DNA from: JADZFO01 sp964512635
GTDB lineage: Bacteria > 4484-113 > JAFGCY01
Direction: 5' to 3'
NCBI GenBank assembly: GCA_964512635.1
Contig: CAZEJB010000009.1
Location: 48,821-112,820, forward strand
DNA length: 64,000 nt
Of the stretch, positions 46,681-54,919 are shown piece by piece. The notes under the pieces were generated by a model. It was not told the DNA's origin. It made no database searches and saw only the letters and a list, made by a program, of their open reading frames with translations. The translations under genes were made by a program, and so were the position numbers. The stretch's first letter is position 1. Each line of letters begins with the position of its first letter.

Positions 46681-48900
46681 CTAGCGCCGTCCCAGAATAC
46701 TCTTGAATGTGTCGCCCAGCGGACGCAGCACCACAAAACACAGCACCACGGCGCCCAGCAGAATGATGAACATGTAATGCTGCACATAGCCCGTCTGCAG
46801 CAGGCGCTGGTGCGCCCGGCGCAGCAGCCACCAGAATTCGCAGAAGGCCCAGCGCGCGCCGTCGACCACGCGCTTGTCGAAGACTTTGCTGCCCTCGGAG
46901 AAGCTGTTGCCCAGCTTCGAAAGCAGGCCCGCCACCAGTGCGTCCACCACCCGGCGGTCGCCCAGCGACCAGGCCTGGCCCAGCAGCCAGCCGGTGCGGC
47001 CGGCCACGAGCTGCCAGAACTGCCGCAGCAGCATGCCGTTGCGGAAAAAGGCCACAGTGCGCTTCAGGCGGCCGTCGGCCACCATCCGCGCGCCCTCGGC
47101 CGGGTTACTCACATTGAGACGCCAGGCGAAAAATGCTCCGCCCAGCATGAAGGCTACGCTGGCCAGCGCGGTCAAGAGGCCGCTGGTGCTGCCTTCGCCG
47201 GCCCAGGCCCAGTCGCGGTCAAAGGCCGGCAGGCGGGTACTGAGCCCGCCAAAGCTGAACAGCAGGGCCAGCACGATCGTGCCAACCAGCGACAGCCCGA
47301 TTACCAGCGCCTGGGACAGGCCCCAGCCGCCGCCGTCGCTGGTCGATGCTGCGGCCTCAAGCTGCTCCGGCGCGGGCCCGGCGAGCGCGGGCTGGCGGCC
47401 CCAGCCGAGGATGCCGATCAGCCGCGTCAGATAGGCCGCGGTCAGGGGCACAGACAGCAGCAGCAGCACGCCGCAGACAGTCCAGCCCGCCTGGGCCAGC
47501 GGGAAGCTGGAACCCAGCGTGGTCCCGGCAACAGGATCCAGCTTGACCAGCGCGCGGGTCCAAAGCGCCAGCAGCAGCGAATCCTTGGCCTGCCCGCCGG
47601 GCAGCAGCGGCAGTCCGGCCAGCGACAGGGCCGCCAGGGCCAGCGCCGCCCGCAGCAGGGGCTGACGCAGCGATCCGCCAAGCACCTTCAGGCTGGTGCT
47701 GTGCCGCGGAGTGGCCGCCGCCAGCATACCGACCCCAAGGAAGAGCGCGGCCTTGGCCCAGGCATGCGCCGTGAGCTGCCAGATCGCGGAGCCCTCGCTC
47801 AGCGCGCCGACCGCGAGGATGGCAAGGCCCAGCTGGCTTGCAGTCGAATAGGCCAGCACGCGTTTGGCGTCGTCGGCGCAGAGCGCCATCACGCCGCAGA
47901 GAATCAGGCTGATACTGCCGACCAGGCAGGCCGTCAGCATGGCACTGTCGCTGCCGCCCCAGACGCTGCCGGTGCTGGCAAAGAACAGGCCGCTCATCCG
48001 GTACAGCAGGTAGGGCCCTGCGGCAACCATCGTCGCCGCGTGCAGCATCGCGCTGACCGGGGTCGGGGCAACCATCGCGCCGGAGAGCCAGAAGGTCAGG
48101 GGGAACTGGCCGCTCTTGCCAATCGCGGCGATGACCACCAGTATCCCAACCAGGCCGAGCCAGCCCTCGATCGAGCTGAAGCTGACCCCGGCCTTGTAAA
48201 GCATCGAATAGAAGTTCGCCGGGTCAAGGTCGCTCAGGCGCACGACCGGCAGATGCACCAGCCCGCCGCCGACCTTGAAGAAGCGCACCAGCATCAGGAT
48301 GGCGATCAAAAGCGCGAAGTCCGTCGCGCGGGTGGTCCAGAAGGCCAGCCGCGCCGAACGCCGCGCCAGTGGGGTGCCGCGATGAGCAATGAGCAGATAG
48401 CTGCACAGGCCCATCAGCTCCCACGCGATGTAGATCACCAGCAGGGTGTCGCTGCACAGCAGGAGCAGCATCGCCGCGCTGAACAGAGTCAGGTGCGCAA
48501 AGAAGATCCCCCGCCGCGGGTCATCGCGTCGTTCGCGCAGCGCAAAGAGCAGCACGGCGAGGCCGATAACCGCCGTGCTGAGCGCGAACAGCAGGCCTGG
48601 CAGCTGCATCTGCAGCGCAAAGGGGATCTGCATCCCAAGCTGCTTATAGGCGGTGGTCAGGAAGACCGCCGCGTCTGGAATCGTTATCCAGGGCCGCTCG
48701 AAGGAGGCCACCGCGCCGCTCTGGGCCAGCGGCAGCCACAGGCTTGCGGCGCAGGCCGCGCTGCCGCCCAGCGCCAGGGCGCCAAGGATGCCGTTCAGCC
48801 GCCGCGCGCTGTCCGGCGCCAGCCAGGCCAGCAGATAGCAGGCCAGGGCGGCGGCCAGCGGCAGCGCGCAGATCAGCAGCAGCTGTATGTTGTTTTCCAT
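46681..48900 (-). CDS. nuoL: Complex I-like antiporter subunit NuoL
   Basis: A 739-residue membrane subunit. It keeps Glu in AWELMGLCSYLLI, Lys in IGKSGQFPLTFWLSGAM and the APTPVSAMLHAATMVAAG helix, and DDAKRVLAYSTASQLG. The C-terminal part is long, with a segment predicted to be the lateral helix followed by a final helix (FIILLGAVVLCFVVL). The ATG overlaps the nuoK stop (TAATG). Together with NuoM it gives two antiporter-like subunits; the usual third, NuoN, is not in the cluster. Confidence 0.93.
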   Translation of the reverse strand: MENNIQLLLICALPLAAALACYLLAWLAPDSARRLNGILGALALGGSAACAASLWLPLAQSGAVASFERPWITIPDAAVFLTTAYKQLGMQIPFALQMQLPGLLFALSTAVIGLAVLLFALRERRDDPRRGIFFAHLTLFSAAMLLLLCSDTLLVIYIAWELMGLCSYLLIAHRGTPLARRSARLAFWTTRATDFALLIAILMLVRFFKVGGGLVHLPVVRLSDLDPANFYSMLYKAGVSFSSIEGWLGLVGILVVIAAIGKSGQFPLTFWLSGAMVAPTPVSAMLHAATMVAAGPYLLYRMSGLFFASTGSVWGGSDSAMLTACLVGSISLILCGVMALCADDAKRVLAYSTASQLGLAILAVGALSEGSAIWQLTAHAWAKAALFLGVGMLAAATPRHSTSLKVLGGSLRQPLLRAALALAALSLAGLPLLPGGQAKDSLLLALWTRALVKLDPVAGTTLGSSFPLAQAGWTVCGVLLLLSVPLTAAYLTRLIGILGWGRQPALAGPAPEQLEAAASTSDGGGWGLSQALVIGLSLVGTIVLALLFSFGGLSTRLPAFDRDWAWAGEGSTSGLLTALASVAFMLGGAFFAWRLNVSNPAEGARMVADGRLKRTVAFFRNGMLLRQFWQLVAGRTGWLLGQAWSLGDRRVVDALVAGLLSKLGNSFSEGSKVFDKRVVDGARWAFCEFWWLLRRAHQRLLQTGYVQHYMFIILLGAVVLCFVVLRPLGDTFKSILGRR

Positions 48901-49409
48901 TACCACTTCATCAGGTTGGCGTCGTCAAGCATGATGCTCTTGCGCGCGCGGTAAAAGGCGATGATGATCGCGAGGCCCACAGCCGCCTCGGCCGCCGCCA
49001 CGATGATGGCGAAGACCGAGAAGACCTGGCCCATGTTGGTCAGGACGTCCTCGTTCTGGGTAAAGGCCGCGCGGGTCACCTTCGGCCCCCAGTAAAGGTT
49101 GAAAGCGCTGAGGTTGATGTTGACGGCGTTGAGCATCAGCTCCATCGCCAGCAGCATGCTGATCGCGTTGCGCCGGGCGATCACGCCATAGAAGCCGAGG
49201 CAGAAGATGAAGCAGGAGATCACGAAGTACTGGTGGTAGTCCACGGAAGTGAAGAAGCGCATCGGCACTTCACCGCCATAGGAGAACCACATCTCCGACA
49301 GGATGCGCCAGGCCTCGATGGTCGAGTCGAGCGGACCGGTGGTCACCGCCGCCTTGACCGTCTCGCCAGCCTGGGTCGCCGCCTCCTGCAGCCAGATCAG
49401 CGCCAGCAT
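48900..49409 (-). CDS. nuoK: Complex I-like subunit NuoK, extended
   Basis: A 169-residue subunit; NuoK is normally about 100. The conserved core starts near residue 60 (YFVISCFIFCLGFYGVIARRNAISMLLAMELMLNAVNINL) and continues through AAAEAAVGLAII, so both functional membrane Glu residues are present. About 58 N-terminal residues and an insertion of some 15 residues before GQVFSVF are extra. AGGGAG precedes the ATG at 49409. Confidence 0.9.
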   Translation of the reverse strand: MLALIWLQEAATQAGETVKAAVTTGPLDSTIEAWRILSEMWFSYGGEVPMRFFTSVDYHQYFVISCFIFCLGFYGVIARRNAISMLLAMELMLNAVNINLSAFNLYWGPKVTRAAFTQNEDVLTNMGQVFSVFAIIVAAAEAAVGLAIIIAFYRARKSIMLDDANLMKW

Positions 49410-49536
49410 GGCCAGCTCCCTTCCAGTTGTTTCTTCTCAGTTCTCATTTTTCTTCTTTCTCTTCTGCCTTCTGCCTTTTCATTAGCCATTAGACATTTGC
49501 CATTTGCCATGTCAGGCGCACGCAGTGCGCCCCTAC
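49410..49536. repeat. Heptamer tract H6 and palindromic element between nuoK and nuoJ
   Basis: TTAGCCA, TTAGACA, TTTGCCA and TTTGCCA (49482-49509) form one heptamer arm, preceded by pyrimidine heptamers such as TTCTGCC. GGCGCACGCAGTGCGCCCCT (from 49515) is a GTAGGGGC-type palindrome whose TAG is the nuoJ stop codon (49533-49535). Confidence 0.65.
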
Positions 49537-50489
49537 TCCTTGCGCACCAGCACAATCGCGCCCATCATCGCCATCAGCAAAAGCACGCTGGCCACGGCGA
49601 AGGGCAGGGTATAAGTCGCCATCAGCGACCATCCCAGGGCCTGGGTGTTGTTCTCCAGCACATAACGCCCCACACTGGGCTGCGCCGGGAAGGTCATGAA
49701 CAGGCCGACCATGGCCATGAAGATGAACATGATCGCCGCCAGCACCCCGGCCCAGGGCGACTGCGGGTTGTTCTGCCGGATCTCGGTGCCAATGATGTTC
49801 TGGCTGACCATGATGCCAAAGAGGAACAGCACCATAATGCCGCCGATGTAGATGATCACCTGGACCATTGCCAGGAATTCGGCGTTGACCAGGATGAAGT
49901 AGCCGCCCACGCCGGCGAGGCAGAGGATCAGCATCAGCGCCGCGTGGAACACGTTGCGCATCGTGATGCAGCCAAAGCCGCCGCCGATTACCGCTGCGGT
50001 GAAGAGCCAGAAGTAGAAGATCTGCAGCCTGAAGCCCACCGGGGCCAGCGTCAGGGTGCCGATCAGGAAGGCGGCAAAGCCCAGCAGCACAGCCAGGCCC
50101 AGAAGCTTGCGCCGCGGGTGCAGCAGGCTGACGCTGTACAGCACGCCCAGCAGCAGCAGTGCCGGCAGGCCGCCCATGCCGAACTGCGCCAGCGCGGGCT
50201 GATTCTGTAACAGACCCAGGGGCCAGCACAGGCTGCTCAGCACGGCCAGTCCGGCCAGCACCAGCAGCCCCATTCGGTAGTGGCGCACCGAGGCCAGTGA
50301 GAGGCAGATCAGGGCCGAGATACCGACGCACAGGCCGCAGAGAAGCAGCAGGCTGAAAAAGACATCGCCGGCCTGCACGGTCGAAAGCGCCAAAGGCAGC
50401 GAGCCCGGCAGCGCGCCCAGCAGCGCGCCCGCTTGCTCAAGCAGACCACCGCCCATAGCCCCGCCCGCCAGCATGCTCAGCAGGTTCAT
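49533..50489 (-). CDS. nuoJ: Complex I-like subunit NuoJ, extended
   Basis: A 318-residue protein whose C-terminal half is NuoJ (NVFHAALMLILCLAGVGGYFILVNAEFLAMVQVIIYIGGIMVLFLFGIMV, then the final GAIVLVRKE helix). The N-terminal half adds about 150 residues with three or four more helices. The TAG stop comes from a GTAGGGGC palindrome. ATGA overlap with the upstream gene shows coupling. The TM3 pi-bulge region (YIGGIMVLF) is conserved. Confidence 0.9.
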   Translation of the reverse strand: MNLLSMLAGGAMGGGLLEQAGALLGALPGSLPLALSTVQAGDVFFSLLLLCGLCVGISALICLSLASVRHYRMGLLVLAGLAVLSSLCWPLGLLQNQPALAQFGMGGLPALLLLGVLYSVSLLHPRRKLLGLAVLLGFAAFLIGTLTLAPVGFRLQIFYFWLFTAAVIGGGFGCITMRNVFHAALMLILCLAGVGGYFILVNAEFLAMVQVIIYIGGIMVLFLFGIMVSQNIIGTEIRQNNPQSPWAGVLAAIMFIFMAMVGLFMTFPAQPSVGRYVLENNTQALGWSLMATYTLPFAVASVLLLMAMMGAIVLVRKE

Positions 50490-51523
50490 GACCGGCCTCC
50501 TGCTGCGTCACTGCCGTCCGCCGCATCCGCGCGGCGCAGCGGGATCAGCAGGTCGCCGCGCTTAAGCGCCGCCGGCATCTGGGTCTCAAAGGCCAGCAGC
50601 GGCCGGCCGGAGCTATCCTGAAGCTCGGCCAGCGCCGGGCTGAACTCCCAGCGCCCAAGGTCCACAAACAGGGTTGAAGGCTGTCCGCCCTGGCCCGGCC
50701 CGGCGACAATCGCCCCCGAGCGGTCGGCGGCCAGTATGGCCGCGGCCTGCTCGGCGTTCAGGCGCCCGCCCGGCAGCTGCGGGTTGACCAGCGGCGGCCC
50801 CAGCGGGCTCGGCCGGCCCTCCCGCGAGCGTTCCAGCTCGGCGGCCCAGGGCGCGGTGCCCGAGCCGATTTCATAGCTCGTTACCGGCGCACTGGCATAG
50901 ACGGCCATGCTCTCGCGGAAGCCGGTCAGCACGCTGGCGCCATAGCGGTGCGTGCGGTTCAGGTTGAACCAGAACTCCTTCCAGAAATCCGCCAGGTAGC
51001 TGACATGCAGCACGGCCAGCAGGAACCAGAACAGCAGGTACAGCAGGAAGTAGCCCCACTGGAACTGGAACATCTCAAACTTGCCGTCGAAGAGCAGCTT
51101 GATGTTCGGCGCCGGTGCGAGGCCCAGGCGGCTCATCGAGGGGTGGATCTTGTCCAGCGGGTCGACGAGCACAAAGACATAGAAGCTCAGCACGACAAAC
51201 CAGAAGCTCTGCCACAGCTTCGGCTGGGCCAGCTGCCACTTGCTGTAGCGGGTCAGCGCGCCGCCGGCCCACCAGTTGAAGCCCAGCAGGGCGATGGTGA
51301 CCATCAGCACCGGGATGCCGGAGAACAGCACCACAAAGGTGTCGAATGCCGGGCCCAGCTTGCCGGCCTGCTCGAAGAGCGCCAGATAGCGGGTGTAGGT
51401 GTAGCACAGCAGAAAGATCATGCCGGCGAAGAAGCCATAGAACTTGAACCAGTCCATGGCGGTATAGCCGGCAAAGCGCCGCGGCAGGGCATGATGGCGG
51501 GTCAGGGAGTCGCCGGGGATCAT
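50486..51523 (-). CDS. Unrecognised membrane protein in nuo operon
   Basis: A 345-residue protein with about four membrane helices in residues 22-180 and a soluble C-terminal domain of about 150 residues (RWEFSPALAELQDSSGRPLLAFETQ). No Fe-S, haem or nucleotide motif is visible. It stands in the position between nuoH and nuoJ where the ferredoxin subunit nuoI is normally found, yet bears no cysteine motif. ATGA overlaps on both sides prove membership in the operon. It is probably an added subunit or assembly factor. Confidence 0.75.
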   Translation of the reverse strand: MIPGDSLTRHHALPRRFAGYTAMDWFKFYGFFAGMIFLLCYTYTRYLALFEQAGKLGPAFDTFVVLFSGIPVLMVTIALLGFNWWAGGALTRYSKWQLAQPKLWQSFWFVVLSFYVFVLVDPLDKIHPSMSRLGLAPAPNIKLLFDGKFEMFQFQWGYFLLYLLFWFLLAVLHVSYLADFWKEFWFNLNRTHRYGASVLTGFRESMAVYASAPVTSYEIGSGTAPWAAELERSREGRPSPLGPPLVNPQLPGGRLNAEQAAAILAADRSGAIVAGPGQGGQPSTLFVDLGRWEFSPALAELQDSSGRPLLAFETQMPAALKRGDLLIPLRRADAADGSDAAGGRS

Positions 51524-52053
51524 GCCGCACCTCCGCCGCGCACCAATTCGTCAATCTGGCGCTGATTGGCTGACTCCTGAATACTCCTGAGAAGCACATA
51601 TGGAGTTGCCAGCGATAGGCTGTATAAGGCCTGAGCGAACCACTGAATGCTGGTCCTGTCTGCTTGCCGCTCAAGAACATTAAGGACGATAAAGACCAGC
51701 GACGCAGTCATACCGGCAAGAGCCAGCGCCCAGATGATTGTGGCAAACCACTTGTATTTGGCAACGCCAATCGGAACATGACGGTTTGGGCCAAATGGAT
51801 GTGCCGCCAGACTACGAATCAAAGCCGGTGCCACGAAGATGAAGAACATCATCCCACCAAAGTTGTTGACCAGTAGTGAAACAGCCTCTTCGCCCCACTC
51901 TTGTCCGGCCACCGCGAATAGAGATCCAAGGATCATGACAGCCAAAGGCAGGACCGCCACCACTGCGGCGAATTTGAACAAGAGAATCTCTTTCGGTCCA
52001 TAACCGTAGAATTCCCGCGTTGCCTTGCCTGGCACCTGAAGAGAGGCGAACAT
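51520..52053 (-). CDS. Unrecognised four-helix membrane protein in nuo operon
   Basis: A 177-residue protein with about four membrane helices. The start ATG at 52053 overlaps the nuoH stop (TGATG) and the stop overlaps the next gene (ATGA). Three 60-base lines counted by hand in this gene are 48-52% GC, against 60-70% in the flanking nuo genes, which hints at separate origin. No family or catalytic motif is recognised. Confidence 0.7.
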   Translation of the reverse strand: MFASLQVPGKATREFYGYGPKEILLFKFAAVVAVLPLAVMILGSLFAVAGQEWGEEAVSLLVNNFGGMMFFIFVAPALIRSLAAHPFGPNRHVPIGVAKYKWFATIIWALALAGMTASLVFIVLNVLERQADRTSIQWFAQALYSLSLATPYVLLRSIQESANQRQIDELVRGGGAA

Positions 52054-53840
52054 CACTGCCCACCTCCGATGTGCGCGCGCAGCTCGGCTTCCTGCTGCGG
52101 CTGCCAGGTCACGGCGCGGCGGTCGCGGGGCAGGGTCTTGCGGCCAAAGAGGATGCGCCAGGCCAGGGCCAGCAGGAAGAGCGCGATGGCGACCAGCGCG
52201 AAGTTGTAGCACCAGAAGAAGACCTTCTCGTTGAGGGTCAGGGCCTTCAGCGCCTCCAGCGTGGTCATGGTCTGGTACTGCGTCAACGGCTGGTGGGTGA
52301 TCGGGTCAATGGTCATAAAGGGGATGCGGTTGGCCATGAACCAGGGGTGGCGGTAGGCCACTCCCAGCGAGGTCACGCAGAGCACCAGCACGCTCATCGG
52401 CAGCAGGAACTTCCAGGAGAAGAACATGATCTGGTCGATCCTGATACGCGGCATGGTCGCCCGGGCCCAGATAAAGAAGAACATGATGGCGTAGGTTTTG
52501 AGCAGCATCCAGAAGATGCTGGACAGCCACAGGCCGTCAAGGCCCAGGAACATCGGGCCCTTCCAGCCGCCGAAGAAGCAGACCGCCATCAGCGCGCTGA
52601 CGGTGAAGACGTTGGCATACTCCGCCACATAGAACAGGGCGAAGCGGATGCCGGAATACTCCACCAGATAGCCGCCCATCAGCTCGTTGCTCGCTTCAGC
52701 CAGGTCAAAGGGCGGGCGGTTGGTCTCCGCCAGCGCGACCACCAGATAGATGATGAAGGCCGGCAGCAGCGGCAGCACGGCCCAGGTGGTGGACTGCGCC
52801 TCAACGATAGTCGTCAGGTTCAGGCTGCCGGCGAACAGCGCCACGCAGAGCAGCGCCATCAGCATCGGGATCTCATAGGTCAGCAGCATCGCCGCTTCGC
52901 GCATGGCGCCGATCAGCGCGTACTTGTTGTTGGAGCCATAGCCGCTCATGATCACGGCCACCAGGAAGAGGGCGAAGTCGGCGATGATCAGCAGGATGCC
53001 CACGTTGAGGTCCTGCACCACCATATAGGTGTAATGCCCCGCCACGACCATGACGCCGAAGGGCAGCACGATCCAGCTCAGCAGCGCCGGCAGGTAAACC
53101 ATCACCGGGGCGACGAGGAACAGAAAGCGGTCGGCGTTCAGCGGGACCACGTCTTCCTTGAAGAAGATCTTGACCGCGTCGATCAGGCCCTGACGCCAGG
53201 CCCAGCCAAGTGTGTAGACGATGTAGATCAGGAAGGCTGCGACCGAGCAGATGCTGGTCAATAGCGGCACAAAGTTATTGATGCCGGTGAGGGCAGCGAA
53301 GTTGATGGGGCCTGAGTTTTGTCCAACGTTGTAGAGCCAGTGCAGACTCACGCTCAAGATGCCCGCTGAGATGAGAAGGACTTGTGCTTGGGAAACGGTC
53401 TTGACCTTTGTGATCAGAGAGCGATACAAACCAATCAGTGTTCCGCTTAGGAGGAGCAGTGTATTGCTGGCAACAAATAGATACACCGTCTTTATAGGAT
53501 CAAAGCGATCCACAGCAAAGTACCCGCTCCAATACTCAATGCCATACAGCAGCGCCGGGATCGCCAGCAGGATCAGGATCGGGGTGATGACCCTGCGGAA
53601 GGTCTGGGGCGTGATGTTGCCGTGCAGCTGCGGTCCGCGGCGGGCCTGCATGCGTCCCAGGGTGCGGCGCTCCCAGACCTGGATGCCCAGGGTCAGCAGC
53701 AGCTCCAACAGGAAGATGAAGATCAGCGCCGAGAACAGCATCAGGCCGTTGGACCACGGCCCGCTGACGCGGTAGCCGCCCAGCTCGAGGCCGTTAATCC
53801 ACGCGCGGATGGCCTGCCAGGTGTTGACCGAGTCGTTCAT
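52053..53840 (-). CDS. nuoH: Complex I-like subunit NuoH with inserted membrane domain
   Basis: A 595-residue protein; NuoH is usually 330-430. The first helix ends in VWERRTLGRMQARRGPQLHG, the expected motif. The motif should run straight on into the amphipathic segment, but that segment, GLIDAVKIFFKED, comes only at residue 218. Residues 75-217 are an inserted block with about four membrane helices. Downstream, ALAETNRPPFDLAEASNELMGG, VEYSGIRFALFYVAEYANVF and RIRIDQIMFFSWKFLLP are conserved, so the quinone-chamber glutamates remain. Part of the insert (53341-53520) has only 42-55% GC by hand count. Confidence 0.92.
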   Translation of the reverse strand: MNDSVNTWQAIRAWINGLELGGYRVSGPWSNGLMLFSALIFIFLLELLLTLGIQVWERRTLGRMQARRGPQLHGNITPQTFRRVITPILILLAIPALLYGIEYWSGYFAVDRFDPIKTVYLFVASNTLLLLSGTLIGLYRSLITKVKTVSQAQVLLISAGILSVSLHWLYNVGQNSGPINFAALTGINNFVPLLTSICSVAAFLIYIVYTLGWAWRQGLIDAVKIFFKEDVVPLNADRFLFLVAPVMVYLPALLSWIVLPFGVMVVAGHYTYMVVQDLNVGILLIIADFALFLVAVIMSGYGSNNKYALIGAMREAAMLLTYEIPMLMALLCVALFAGSLNLTTIVEAQSTTWAVLPLLPAFIIYLVVALAETNRPPFDLAEASNELMGGYLVEYSGIRFALFYVAEYANVFTVSALMAVCFFGGWKGPMFLGLDGLWLSSIFWMLLKTYAIMFFFIWARATMPRIRIDQIMFFSWKFLLPMSVLVLCVTSLGVAYRHPWFMANRIPFMTIDPITHQPLTQYQTMTTLEALKALTLNEKVFFWCYNFALVAIALFLLALAWRILFGRKTLPRDRRAVTWQPQQEAELRAHIGGGQ

Positions 53841-53908
53841 CTGGTAGGACTGGAGCAGCAGCAGGAGGGGCGTGCTTAGGATGTCGCACCTCGCAGGCTG
53901 CTATTGAG

Positions 53909-54020
53909 GATTGATGATTGATGATTGATGATTTCTCTGAGCACCGCAGAAGTCAGCAGCGCGGTGCTGCTTCCAAGCGCGGCACTCCTGCTAATCATCA
54001 ATCTGCAATCAGCAATCAGC
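53909..54020. repeat. Heptamer hairpin H4 downstream of 54028 gene and upstream of nuoH
   Basis: Three GATTGAT units (53909-53929) face AATCATC, AATCTGC, AATCAGC and AATCAGC (53993-54020) across a 63-base loop. It fills most of the gap between nuoH and the gene at 54028. Confidence 0.8.
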
Positions 54021-54027
54021 ACTCTCT

Positions 54028-54564
54028 TCATGCGCTCACCTCTTCTTCCAGCGAGCGCAGCTCCATGAAGCTCAGCACGAGGGCCACCAGCACATAGGGG
54101 TAGAAGATCACCTTGAGCGCCGAGGGCGCCTCGAAGTCGATCACATGCTCGGTCAGCTTCAGCACCAGAAACACAATCAGCGCGCCCCAGTAGGCGATCA
54201 CCAGCAGCTGCCAGTTGCCGAGCAGGGCCATGCCGCGCAGACCCAGGGGGCTGAAGGCCAGAGCCAGCAGCAGGATCCCGCAGAGCGCCACGAAGTAGTG
54301 GTTATAGGGGCTGCTCAGATAACGGTTGATGTCGTCGTAAAGGTTCGGGTAGTCGTCCCGCGCCACCATCGCCGCCTTGGAGCTCCAGTAGCCATACCAG
54401 CTGAAGCAGGCAATGGCCAGGGGCAGCGCCAGCAGACGCCACATGTAGTAGGCCCAGACGCGCTGCAGCAGCGGGCGGGTGAAGTCGGCCTGGAACTTCG
54501 GCGCGGCCAGCTCGGCCTCGGTGGGAACCTCGTTCTTGTATTTGTCGAAACGGTTAGTGCTCAC
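54028..54564 (-). CDS. Unrecognised four-helix membrane protein in nuo operon
   Basis: A 178-residue protein with a 35-residue cytosolic N-terminus and about four membrane helices, ending in a short Glu-rich tail. It lies between nuoD and nuoH on the same strand. Cys is nearly absent and no cofactor motif is seen. It is one of four membrane proteins interleaved with the nuo genes; a structural role in an altered complex is inferred. Confidence 0.7.
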   Translation of the reverse strand: MSTNRFDKYKNEVPTEAELAAPKFQADFTRPLLQRVWAYYMWRLLALPLAIACFSWYGYWSSKAAMVARDDYPNLYDDINRYLSSPYNHYFVALCGILLLALAFSPLGLRGMALLGNWQLLVIAYWGALIVFLVLKLTEHVIDFEAPSALKVIFYPYVLVALVLSFMELRSLEEEVSA

Positions 54565-54587
54565 GGCCGTGCCTCCGGCAAGGCGGA

Positions 54588-54704
54588 GTGCTCAGTGCTC
54601 AATGCTAAGTGCTCAATCCTCTGAGCGTTGAGGACGTGAGCGCGCGCGCCGGCAGTCCCCACAATGCTCCGGACATTCAGCACTGCGCACTTAGCACTAT
54701 GCAC
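54588..54704. repeat. Heptamer hairpin H3 beside the scaffold gap
   Basis: GTGCTCA, GTGCTCA, ATGCTAA and GTGCTCA (54588-54615) face TCAGCAC, TGCGCAC, TTAGCAC and TATGCAC (54677-54704). Arms are complementary with unit-level variants. Confidence 0.8.
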
Positions 54705-54709
54705 TCTCT

Positions 54710-54919
54710 TCATCGGTCCGCCTCCCCAACCATGATGTCGAGGCTGGCATAGATGACAAAGAGGNNNNNNNNNNNNNNNNNNNNNNNNNNNNNNNNNNNN
54801 NNNNNNNNNNNNNNNNNNNNNNNNNNNNNNNNNNNNNNNNNNNNNNNNNNNNNNNNNNNNNNNNTCATCGGTCCGCCTCCCCAACCATGATGTCGAGGCT
54901 GGCATAGATGACAAAGAGG
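54710..54919. other. Scaffold gap flanked by identical 55-base ends
   Basis: 100 N (54765-54864) separate two identical 55-base copies (54710-54764 and 54865-54919) of the nuoD 3' end. The contig ends overlap, so the gap is almost certainly not real DNA and the two copies should be merged. Confidence 0.92.

Noticed and set aside
46648..48954. 768-residue plus-strand frame opposite nuoL, and similar long frames opposite nuoM and nuoH
   Set aside because: NuoL, NuoM and NuoH are certain from motifs. The opposite frames have the Gln/His/Arg-rich composition produced by reading membrane-protein codons backwards.
54588..54704. Heptamer tracts as CRISPR or as rho-independent terminators
   Set aside because: Unit length is 7, loops vary from 13 to 140 bases, and there is no T run after the stems. 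Two sets are inside coding sequence.
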